Assembly: GCF_032362555.1 (NCBI RefSeq)
Contig: NC_083534.1
Span: 3,333,001-3,397,000 of the forward strand
DNA: 64,000 nucleotides
DNA from: Amyelois transitella
Lineage: Eukaryota; Arthropoda; Insecta; Lepidoptera; Pyralidae
Direction of reading: 5' to 3'
The number at the start of each line of letters is the position of its first letter. Position 1 is the first letter of the stretch. Below are positions 47,401-57,300 of this stretch, piece after piece. Position numbers and translations under genes: made by a program. The notes under the pieces were generated by a model, which worked only from the letters and a program-made list of their open reading frames with translations, had not been told where the DNA came from and did no database searches.

Positions 47401-49374
47401 GCAGGGAAACTTCTGAATGTTACCGCGTAGCTGGAAAAAAGATGGCCGACCGCGTCTTCGTTTCTCTTTTTTCTACTAAGAAAGTTCATTATTCTTGTTA
47501 AGTCATCATCGTCTTCTGGATTCTTCCGCTTGGCTGGTCTTATATCTGGTGCGGACGTATCTTCGGCCAATAATGGTTCCTCCAAAGGTATTTCTGCAAC
47601 TGTATTTACTGTAATAGAATAAAATACATTTATTTCCAAAATTGGATACAAAGTATTGACGTCAACATATCTTTAGTCTAATCTATACTTATATAATAAA
47701 GCTGAAGAGTTTGTTTGTTTGAACGCGCTAATCTCAAGAACTACTGGTTCGCATTGAAAAATTATTTTTGCGTTGAGTAGACCATTTATCGAGGAAAGCT
47801 TTAGGCTATATAACATCACGCTGCAACTACAAGGAGCAAAGAAATAATGGAATATGTGAAACAAAAAACGTGGAAAATTATTCATCCTTGAGGGCTTCAA
47901 CGATGCCCAAAATAACTATTCCACGCGGTCGGCGCATCCCAAGTTTGTAAGCCTATCCCTTACTTTTACGACATCCATGGGAAAGAGATGGAGTGGTCCT
48001 ATTCTTCATTTCATGTGCCACAAATTCGTGAACTCACCTTTACATTCAACAGGTGACGCTCGACTCTCATCACCAGCATTCGTATCCAAGTCCATACAGA
48101 ACGGAGTGGGTGACGACGTCGCATTCAATGCCGGCTGCCTTTGGAGGTGGTTCTCCAAGAACGCCAATTGAGGCGCCCAGAAGTATGTTTTCGATATGCC
48201 CTTCTCCTTCATCAGTTTTCTGTTCTTCGTGTACCCGTCGCGTAATGTCCGCCATTTGTTTTTCACAACTTCACCTGAAAATGGCGGGTAATTACTTGTA
48301 TTTTATTAGCTCAGTTAGGTAGTTATAATATAGTGCCGTGTGGTTCCCGGCACCAGTACAAAAAAAGAATAGGGCTACTGCATCTCTTTACCATGGATGT
48401 TGTTAACGCGACTAAGGGATAGGCTTACAAACTTGGGATTCTTTTCTTAGGCGATTGGCTAGCAACCTGTCACTGTTTGAATCTCAATTCTATCATCAAG
48501 CCAAACAGCTGAACGTGGCAATTCAGTCTTTTCAAGACTGTTGGCTCTGTCTACCCCGCAAGGGATATAGATAGACGTGACGATATGTATGTTACAATAT
48601 GTTGAAGTTCCGCGAATAAGCTTAAAAATAAGATCATTAAGTAATTTAATTTAGACTTGAATTTTGCAAGACTATATACTACTAAGAAAAAAAAATACTT
48701 GTGCACTACAAGTATTTTTTTTTGTAAATCACCAAAAATAATCTAGATAGCACGAGACAATTGCATAAAAAAATGTGTTATTACCCCCGACGAAAAAAGA
48801 GGGGTGTTTTAAGTGGAAGCGTTTGGAATGGATACCTACTATCACAACACAACCCAACTTGTAAGTACTATACATGCGAAAGTTAGTTTATATATTTGTT
48901 TGTTACTTCTTCACGGGTTACTGATATATCTTCTTCGAAATACCACGTATCTATATTTATAATTAAGAGTCGTGATATTTCGTAACCTTTCCGATCCCGG
49001 TAATAACTAAATTTCCCGTGGGATTTGCGATAAACCTGTATTCTTTCATAGGTGGCGCACAATACGTCGTTTTTTTTTTGTAGATGGCGTTATATTGTCA
49101 TTTTTTTTGTAGATGGCGTTATATCGTCATTTTTTTTTTGTAGATTGCGTTATATCGTAGTTTTTTTTAGATGGCCTTTAATTCGTCGCTTTTCGTAGAT
49201 GGCGCTAAAGAAACTAGTATTAATACAAAACTCACCAGTACAATTGAGCTCTTTGCCGATGGCCTCCCATATTTCGGTTTTGTTCGCAACGTTCTTGTAT
49301 TCCCTGTGAGACGAGTCGTACAAACATGGTTGTTGTTTGACAAACTCTATCAGTCTTTCCGTTATATTCGTCAT
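44442..49374 (-). CDS. MADF-BESS protein with C-terminal coiled coil
   Basis: Six coding exons: 49236-49374, 48038-48274, 47274-47608, 45736-45801, 45151-45219, 44442-44627; they join in frame to 343 aa. Exons 1-2 hold a MADF (Myb/SANT-like DNA-binding) domain: LIEFVKQQPCLYDSSHREYK, IWEAIGKEL, VKNKWRTLRDGY, FWAPQLAFLENHL. Exon 3 holds a basic KRKNPEDDDD region and a BESS-type protein-interaction helix pair (GHLFSSYAVTFRSF..HEQIALKLKLAELF). Exon 4 contains IKVKVEPVD, a SUMO-consensus-like site. Exon 6 is a ~60-residue heptad-rich coiled coil (LLRQLQEKD, LKNEVDALRTRN). An untranslated exon with a donor at 49951/49952 and a CpG-rich upstream region is likely. The family includes Adf-1 and Stonewall-like regulators; no specific orthologue is assigned. 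Introns carry a Helitron-like and a 0.93-kb DNA element. Confidence 0.87.
45896..46156 (+). mobile_element. Helitron-like family C, full length
   Basis: TCTATACTAATACTATAAAG to GCGGGCACAGCTAG followed by T. Best complete forward copy in the window. Confidence 0.6.
46264..47193 (+). mobile_element. 0.93-kb DNA transposon relic with AT target duplication (ISL2EU-like?)
   Basis: TIR AGGGTACCGGACA (in AATAGGGTACCGGACA 46264-46279) and its exact complement (47178-47193), each flanked by AT. The internal fragment at 46573-46770 encodes DFYFAEFSNVNTF before a GTAAGT, matching the fragment in the 28850-29772 element. In intron 3 of the MADF-BESS gene. Confidence 0.6.
47682..48010. mobile_element. 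Truncated Helitron-like family C joined to family A fragment
   Basis: Family C runs 47682-47930 and stops before its CTAG end. A reverse family A fragment (47935-48010) abuts it. Confidence 0.55.
48332..48594 (+). repeat. 255-bp TATG-tailed repeat (family A)
   Basis: Near full-length forward copy in intron 1 of the MADF-BESS gene. Confidence 0.75.
49081..49205 (+). repeat. Minisatellite, ~29-bp unit
   Basis: Four to five copies of TAGATGGCGTTATATCGTC followed by a T run, starting at 49081, 49110, 49141, 49168 and 49196. Ends 31 bp from the donor of coding exon 1 of the MADF-BESS gene. Confidence 0.75.
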
Positions 49375-49951
49375 TTTATCTAATTACCTTCGCCTGGAAA
49401 TTCCTGAAAAAAAAGAACTAAAATCATCAGTTCGTTGCCAAAAAAAAAAATAACTGTCAACATAATGCTGTAAGTTTGCTGTCCATGCTGGTCTGGTAGC
49501 AAAGAAAAGTCCTGGCAAAGAGTCAGGTCAAGGGTATCCGAAACCGACGAAAGGAAGTACGCAGAGATGGCAAGTGGAAAGATATAGTCTCTGCCTAAAC
49601 CAAATCTGTTCAGCAGATTTTGCGTGATAGAGTAAAGGAGTTTAGATAGAAATGATCGCATTTGCATGAAGTAGTTATGATAACAATTTATACGTTAATC
49701 ACTAACCGTCCAATATTCAGAAAGTTGCAAATCGTTGCGTTAAAATCTGACCACTGCATACGAGCGGTTCACATTGCAATGTGTGAACGCAGACTTCAAG
49801 TTGTTAACAAAAGAACGCAACACAACCGATCAAAAGGTTGTTGGTTCAAGAGATATCACATTTAAAAACACCCCACTACTTGTTAAACTTACCAAATAAT
49901 AAGCATGCAAAAGAATAAAAAAAAAACATAATGCAATACATAGGTACTTAC

Positions 49952-50175
49952 CGTTTTACATAAATCACAAATGTATGAAACTCCGTTGAACTAAGCGAAG
50001 CGTCGCGTCGCCGTCAGCGTGGATACTGAACAGAATTGACCCCCCCGCACGGCACGTCGCGCGCTCCGTCCCGCTGTGCGAGACGCGACGCGCCACGGAC
50101 AAAATGGCGGCGACGGCAGCGCGCGAAACCGCCCGTTCACTTGCACTGACAACTAATGACAATGACAACACAATG
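49952..50175 (-). promoter_or_regulatory. CpG-rich promoter and untranslated first exon of the MADF-BESS gene
   Basis: GC/CpG-rich block with many CGCG motifs. The minus strand ends in AAAACG|GTAAGTACC (donor at 49951), and a TTTTTTTTCAG acceptor lies about 28 bp upstream of the start codon at 49374. This fits a 5' UTR exon spliced to exon 1. Confidence 0.6.
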
Positions 50176-50679
50176 GAACGCACGTTCGCATGCTTTTGTT
50201 TTTTTTATTTTAAAACTCGAACCATAGAAATTGTTCGGACTTATTTTGAGGTTGGCCGATCTGTATGACTAGTAACTTAAAAAAAAATATATAGAACATA
50301 ATTTTTGGCCTATGCTTATTAATTTTTTTTTTTATGTTAATATGTACATGTATCCTTTTTGTACGAATACATGAATAAAAATATATCTTTATTTATATTA
50401 ATTAACTTTATTACAAATCATGTTATCGGAGGTTTTCTTTTTCTATCAGTCAAGTAGCGTCGCGTGACAGTGTCGAAACAGTGGGCATTTGCGAATTACT
50501 CTTTTCTGGGTTATCGAGATTGCTTACCGATGCACTACTGAAAAAAGGCACTAGTATCACATACTGGCAAAAGTATCACTTATTATTGTTTTATACAAAA
50601 ATTTATTGAAAAATTCCACCATCAATCTCATGATAACTAGGTGGGCATTAAGGGCTCTTCATCTAGGTAGGTAGGTGTG

Positions 50680-50955
50680 GTTCCCGTGGTTCCCGGCATC
50701 ATTAGAAAAAGCAATAGGACCACTCCATCTCTTTCCCGTGGATGTCGTAAAAGACGACTAAGGGATAGGCTTATATACTTGAGATTCTTATTTTAGGCGA
50801 CAGGCTAGCGATCTGTCACTATTTGAATTCATTTCTATCTATCTCAATTCTATCATTAAGCCAAACAGCTGAACGTGACCTATTAGGTTTTTCAAGACTC
50901 TTGGCTGTGTCTTCCCCGCAAGGGATATATAGATGTGATTATATGTATGTATGTG
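50680..50955 (+). repeat. 255-bp TATG-tailed repeat (family A)
   Basis: Forward copy with a duplicated TCTATCTCAATTC segment near 50830. Confidence 0.7.
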
Positions 50956-51425
50956 ATCTAGGCATTATGTTCTCTTACGATCGTTGCAAATGTCAATCGA
51001 GACGCTTTGTGTAAAAAAAAAATCATGAAAACAAACTAACTTACCCAAACCCAATCCGGGATCGTGTTTAAAAGCGTACCTGGCGGGATTATTAGCTATC
51101 TTGTAAGTACAAGCAAAGCGACAGCCTGACTGCTTTTAAATGGCAAAATCGTATTTCGTATCAACAAAACTTCTTGAAACACGGTGAGATTTTTAATAGG
51201 TATTTAAAACTTTTATCCATTACTATGGAACATTTCTACATCACTTAATAATTGTCATATCTTTTGATTTCACAACATTGGTTGATGTCAAACAAATTGT
51301 TTAAAACTAAGTTTACCGCCGCTTCCGAAGAGTCAGTGCAGAAGGGGCGTCAACAAACTGCACTGCAGAATTTTCTTCAACAACGTCAACTTCACGATTA
51401 TCCAAACTTAGAATAGAAACGTGTC

Positions 51426-51685
51426 TGCCGTGTGGTTTCCGGCACCAATACAAAAAAGAATAGGACCACTCCATCTCTTTCCCATGGATGTCGTAAAAGG
51501 CGACTAAGGGATAGGCTTACAAACTTGGGATTCTTTTTTAGGCGATGGGCTAGCAACCTGTCACTATTTGAATCTCAATTCTATCATTAAGCCAAATAGC
51601 TGAGCGTGGCCATTCAGTCTTTTCAGGACTGTTGGCTCTGTCTACCCCGCAAGGGATATAGACGTGATCATATGTATGTAGAATA
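51426..51685 (+). repeat. 255-bp TATG-tailed repeat (family A), reference copy
   Basis: Runs GCCGTGTGGTTTCCGGCACC ... AAGGCGACTAAGGGATAGGC ... GGCGATGGGCTAGCAACCTG ... TTTGAATCTCAATTC ... CAAGGGATATAGACGTGATC, then (ATGT)n. More than 40 full or partial copies lie in this window on both strands. GGGCTAGCAACCTG and TTTGAATCTC are weakly similar to Pol III A and B boxes, so it may be a SINE; the class is not certain. Ends abut TATG microsatellites. Confidence 0.7.
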
Positions 51686-52340
51686 GAAATGTGGATGGAT
51701 GGATTGGTGTTTGGATTTGCTGTCTATCACACATCGGCCAATCAAACCCACATACATACCTACTGATTGCAAAAATTTAGGTTATAAGCGGGCGGCCTCC
51801 TCTCCAGATAGGTACCTGAGGAGGATATCGCCAGGAGGAATAAAGATTCAAATAAAATTTTAACAATATCTACCTCCCATCCCATCCCAGTTCAGTCATG
51901 AAGGCGGAAGTCAAACATCAAAGAGATCCCTTCATGGGATAAGTCCGCCATTGCAAGTGATTTATTTCTTGCATATCTATGTAATATTTCTTGTTACTAT
52001 GTACATTTCTGTGCAATATTACAAAAAAAAAAAAACAAATTCTGTTAAAAGGTAGGCATAAAGAGTACGCCACTTGCTTTGTCAGCGTTAACGTAATTTG
52101 CCGATTTCGTCGGAATTTCCACAATTTAGGTTTCAAATGCAAAAGATGAAATACTCTTTTTGAAACAGGCCCACCCTAATGTCCGTTGGAAGGTAGATAA
52201 TATACCAACCTAGGTACCTAAGTAAACGGACTATTAGCTGTTAGGTATTGGGAGTTTGGGACAAGATAAATAGGCGATAAAAACAATAGAAATACATACA
52301 TCGCTTTCCTATACACATCATTAATATTCTATCATTGATT

Positions 52341-52380
52341 CATACAGCTAAATGAAAGTGGCCTTTCATTTAGCTGTATG
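52341..52380. repeat. 17-bp perfect inverted repeat
   Basis: CATACAGCTAAATGAAA (52341-52357), GTGGCC loop, exact complement 52364-52380. Seems derived from the CAGCTGAACGTGGCC segment of family A. Confidence 0.75.
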
Positions 52381-52842
52381 CTCAAATTCTTTCAAAGCTC
52401 TGTTTGAGCCCAAAAATCTTGACTGAAAGGCTTTAGATCATGTGTTTTATCCATATCTATAGCTAAAATAAAACACCTTCCTAAGGATAACTTCCGTTTT
52501 GAAAGCCCGCGTTGTTTTTTTATTTAAAATTTTATTGCACAAAGAAATGTACAAAATTCGGACTACCGTTTGGCATTCTCTACCTCTCTAAATGAGATTT
52601 TTGCAATATATGTATACCTATGGGTTTTGTACCTACCTACTCGCACCACGCGAAAACTATTTAGTACCTATCCGATTTGTTCAGGTTTGGTCGAACTTAA
52701 AACTAGTTTACAAAAAGTTTTTCCCCACCCCTCTATGGGCAAACGGGTGGTCAGATATTGAGATTGTCAGTTAATTATTACCGCAAACGAAGTCGCGGGC
52801 AACAGCTAGACCTAACTAAATTTAAAAATAAAATACACTTAC

Positions 52843-53296
52843 CATATAGAATAGACAGATCTGTTTCAGCGAGTTCCTCCTCTTCATCACGATCAGGAAA
52901 TAATTTTGCGAATACAGCCGGGTGTTTGCGAGACAAATGCGAGCTTAAATTACACGAAGTACTTTTATAAGAATAATCATTTCCGCAATAATTGCAGGTC
53001 GCCACTTTGTCGTCATCGTTGACGGTGAAATGATTGAATATTTTGGGTTTAAGACAACGCTTGGGCTTTGATGGTTTTTTATTTCTTCTTGAATCAGTTT
53101 CGTCCAGGGAGATTTTATGTACTTTTAATAAATGCGTTTTTAAGTTATGCGTAGTTGATATGTAACTGTAAACGTTATTACAAATAACACATTGAGCTCG
53201 CCTCCCGTTGTCATTACTAATGCATTTGTTGAAATAGTCCCACAAGGTCTTCTTCTCTGTGTTTTCACTTTTCTCGTCTTCCATACTTTCCTCCAT
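52843..53296 (-). CDS. BED-D: two BED fingers, first exon (3' partial)
   Basis: Open from MEESMEDEK (ATG at 53296; an in-frame ATG six codons upstream is possible) to a strong donor G|GTAAGTG at 52842. Two BED fingers: LWDYFNKC..C-x2-C..HNLKTH-x4-H and IFNHF..C-x2-C..CNLSSH-x4-H, separated by a basic RRNKKPSKPKRC linker. The end is acidic (DEEEELAETD). Related to BED-A/B/C. No downstream exon with phase 1 was found between 50.2 and 52.8 kb. The acceptor of MADF-BESS exon 2 (48274) has the right phase, but that would remove half the MADF domain, so I do not favour it. Read-through would add 22 codons, ending in repeat sequence. Confidence 0.65.
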
Positions 53297-54304
53297 AGCA
53301 CACACAAACCACAATAACGATAAAAGTTTATATTAATAAGAAAACGACCGAAACGATCTTATTTATATTATGTTATCGTTTTGTTAGGTTATAAAACGGA
53401 CGCGTAGAAACGAGCGAGGTTATTTAACTAAGAAGATGGCGACGGGCGACTTCACTAATGTTATTATGTTGCCAACTGTCTCTGGTAAAAATCCGCTGTA
53501 ATTTTATTATGACAAAGTGCTCTCAAAACTTGGAACAATAAAATAAAACCATTGCGACCTCTCCGTGTGAAGCTGGACCAGAAATATAGCAGACCTTTTC
53601 AATAACGGCGTAACACAAGGAAAGGAGTAAAAAACGATACTAACTACTTAATAGCGTTAGTATTAGCTTACTTTTTTTTAATGAATATTGTAAACTAAAA
53701 AACTAATATTGTAAAATTAATTAGCTAAGAAAGAAGAAAGTTCAAGAAGTGCCATATTGTAAACTGAATAATGGCATGGTTTGCTATAATCATATTATAA
53801 AATTTTTTGGATTTCATTTAGACGTAGGTGTTTTTTTTTTATTCTCAATTCAATCATTAAAACTCTTTTATTGTCAAATTCTCCTTATAATCGTTGGCGC
53901 TAGTTTTTGGCAATCTGGCGCCTTCTAAAAACAGATTTAGCGCTTTGTCATTTATGATAGTTGGCAATATGGTTTATGGGTCAACGAATGAAGACGCTCG
54001 CTACGCTAACGCCCAATAGAATGTAATCACTACGTTATACTAACGCCTAGTGCTGTGCAGTACATTGCTGTTTGGTCGCTCAAAATCAATACGATCACGG
54101 TAGCACCAAAGAGAAAAGACGACAAAAAAGAAGTTTCCCTGATAACGGAGGTCAGTTGGCAGTCACTCCACTTTGTTACCTTTTTACTAATTTGATGAAT
54201 CGTGATCAGTGTGTGTAAATACAGGACGCAACAAATAACGCAACGCAATAAAATAAAACAAATTCCATTAGTTAAGTAGATACAATATGTATTTAAAAAT
54301 AAGA
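53297..54304. other. Gap between BED-D and the transferrin gene
   Basis: 53300-53480 is probably the BED-D promoter or 5' UTR (GAGCGAGG, GATGGCGACGGGCGAC). The rest is A/T-rich, with no gene or strong repeat recognised. Confidence 0.45.
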
Positions 54305-54310
54305 TTTATT
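54305..54310 (-). promoter_or_regulatory. polyadenylation signal of the transferrin gene
   Basis: AATAAA on the minus strand, 47 bp past the stop codon at 54357. Confidence 0.65.
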
Positions 54311-54356
54311 CATTATTTTTACCTTCTTACCTACTACAATACAATTCTAAAATAAG

Positions 54357-57300
54357 TTATAACAGAAATGGGACTAGAGTGAAGAAAATTAAAGATAATG
54401 CCAGCGGCGTAGTTTTCGCGGCAAAATTTATGTCAAAGTTGTCACATGAGCTGTCTTTGAAAAGGCTGCGTTCGAAATTCAAAGGAATTTTATCATAGGG
54501 ATGGCTGTTAAGCATTTCGTCAGTTGCTAATATTCTCGTATTATTATGAAACAAAATATCTAACTGATGATTATATGGGCCGTACATGGAAAACATGGCG
54601 TTGTGGAAAGGATAATGTTTGCCAAACAGTTGGTCCAGTTTTGTAAATACGTTGATGACTTCTTGGCGCCTCATTGCTGTTATGTTCTTCGCGGCCAATA
54701 TGTGGCCTATGTTTGCCCAACTCAGGAAGCAGTACTTTGGGTTTTCTTTAGGACATATTGGCATCAACGTCTCGTAGACCTGAGGTTCTTGTGCTGAAAG
54801 TTAAAAAGCCACAATGAATGCATTTATTCATATGTGGATTTTTCTTAACTTTACATGTATCAATTCTATAATAAAGTCATACAGCTAAAGTGGCCTTTCA
54901 GTCTTTTTAAAGACTGTTGGCTCTATCTGCCCTGCAAAGGATATAGACGTGAATATATGTATGCGTAAAGTTTTTTATTTAACCTGCTGAAGGTACCTAC
55001 TAGAGAGTAAAGAAAAAGATTTTGAATATTGTTTAAGAGCACCTAATTCGTGTATACGATGACTGTTACTATCTGTGTTTTTTCTTGGCTATCTTGACTA
55101 TTCAAGAAAACTGGCACTAAATCAAATTGTCGTCTTTAACCACCAAGGTTTGCAACAGACGAAAGAAATAGAGTGGTCCTATTCTTACGTGCGTAATGGA
55201 ACGTTATTCAAATACTAATAATTCTTAATCCATAAGTGTGTTTGTCCGCCTTTCACATCAAACCCGATCTCCATGAAATTTTGTAAACATATAGTGGGAA
55301 GAAGGATCATAGGGGTACTTTTGAAGGGAAGCCGCGGGAAGTAAGTAATAATAATTCATCAATCAATCCAATTTAGCTTACCTCTCAGTAAATTGAACGT
55401 CGCCAAACTAACGAACGCCACATCACTTTTTCCCTCAACAACTGCTCTTAAGGCTTGTTCATCGCCGCTAACAATCTCATCCCCCTCTTTGAAACAATAA
55501 TTCGTGAACGCATCTTTAACGCTCTGGGTGTAGTTCCGTTTTTCAACGCCAGGGGCGCACACGTCGCTAAAGAAATTTTTGAATTGACAGTTTTGATTCT
55601 CGTTTCGATTGATGTATTTGAAAACGGAATGCCAAGCCAGGCCGTCGTAACTCGGGAAAGAGGCTCGTTTCCCGCGCAAAGAGGTTATGTCTGTGATCCC
55701 CGAAGATTTTTGGACAATGGCCGCCACGGTACTGGTGTGGTCGACTATTGGAGTTGCTTCGTGAAGGACTGGGGAGACGGAGTAGTCCCTGTAAGCATAA
55801 CAAAAAGCAATATTGATAAGATGGCAATGAATTACTACGACTAGGGTTTATGAACTTGGGATTCTTTCAGGCGATGGGCTAGCAACCTGTCACTAATTGA
55901 ATATCAATTCTGTCATTAAGTCTAACAACTGAACGTGGCCTATCAGACTTTCAAGACTGCTGGCGCTGTCTACCTTGCAAGGGTCCTGTTTTTTCTTTGG
56001 GGATGACCGAAGTGATAGAAAAAAAATAAAGCGGTTGTGAACGCGACACAGATTAAAAGCTAAGCGACGAACACCTAGAGAAACCACTTTGGCGTTCTTC
56101 TTCTTCTTAAATTTTCTTCTTGTCGGTAGAGCTAAGTGCAGCTTCGTCAATTCATCTCCTTCCTTGCGTCAAAGAGGGATAATAGAGATCGTTACGTCCC
56201 TTTCTTAAAAGTAATAAAGATCACTTTACCTCATAGCCCTGACCAGCCAATCGCTAGCAGCCACCACCAGCTCACTGCCATCCCTAGCCGCACGGAGGCA
56301 TTCCTCGACACTGGAGCGCAGTGAACATTGCAAAGGGGGCACTATCCCGTACACAGCCCCAGCTTCTGACAACCATTGGCATTTGTTCGACTCGATCAGG
56401 CTACTCGTGCAGAGGGTTATGTGCCTGTTAAGGAAGAAAGCAGTTATGCACGAACAGACACATTGTGACGTCACATTTGACTGAGAGATTGGCGAAAGTG
56501 TAAACTTTATTGATATCTTTAACACTGTTGTATATCTTAAACTGCATAAAATATCCGTGTGTGAAACCTGGACTTGACTCAGACAAATCTCAAAATCTGG
56601 AGGGTTGGCATCCAGGTTATGCGTCTCTCTGAAGCTTCTGGCCCTCGCCTAGTAGTCCAAAGGCACCACAAGAGACGCTAAAGCCTGAGATAGATCCTGG
56701 TCTAGCTCCAGCATGTAGAGAAGATGTCAGAGACCAGCATTCGGAACTTGAAATTAGGTTAAAGACTGCTCATGCCTAGTAAAGACGACTAAGGTACAGG
56801 AGTATACACATCTAGGTGCCACAAAAGCACAACTAAAGAGGGTTGATGTCAGGCAGGCTGTCGGTCTTAAAACTGAAGCCAGTGTGATGAGTGATAACTT
56901 GGGCAGCGATAGAACTACACATACCCAGAAGGTTGGCATCCCGTCTGGGGCTGTACGCCTCTCTGAAGCCTCTGGCCCTCGCCAAGTAGTCCAAAGGCGC
57001 CAGAGGAGGCGCCAAAGGCTGAGATAAATCCTGGTGTAGCTCCAGCTTGTAGAGAAGGTCTCAGAGACCAGCATTCTGGACTTGAAATTAGGTTAAGGAC
57101 AGCTCATACCTAGGCGGTTGGCATCCCGTCTGGCTATACGCCTCTCTGAAGCCTCTGGCCCTCGCCAAGTAGTCCAAAGGCACCAGAGGAGGCGCCAATG
57201 GCTGTGGTAGACCCTGGTGGAGCTCAAGCAACGCAGCTAAAGCGCCGTGCCAATTCTCGGACACTAAGATCGCTCCGTCACTTAGGCTGGAAGCCAGATT

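Larger units (their letters stand above)
50176..52842. other. Repeat-rich gap between the MADF-BESS and BED-D genes
   Basis: Contains family A copies at 50680-50955 and 51426-51685 (+), repeat pieces at 51310-51420 and 52515-52600, a palindrome at 52341-52380, and a Helitron-like 3' end at 52781-52809. A minus-strand frame at 51050-51110 with a donor-like GTAAGT (KIANNPARYAFKHDPGLG) looks coding but is probably of mobile-element origin. Confidence 0.5.

Noticed and set aside
51050-51115. Minus-strand frame KIANNPARYAFKHDPGLG with GTAAGT, considered as BED-D exon 2
   Set aside because: Phase after the only good acceptors runs into a stop, and the sequence reads like a common mobile-element remnant.
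56912-57045. Near copy of the transferrin exon as a functional alternative exon
   Set aside because: A two-base insertion shifts the GC-x-P end, and the next exon needs the phase supplied by 57110-57322.
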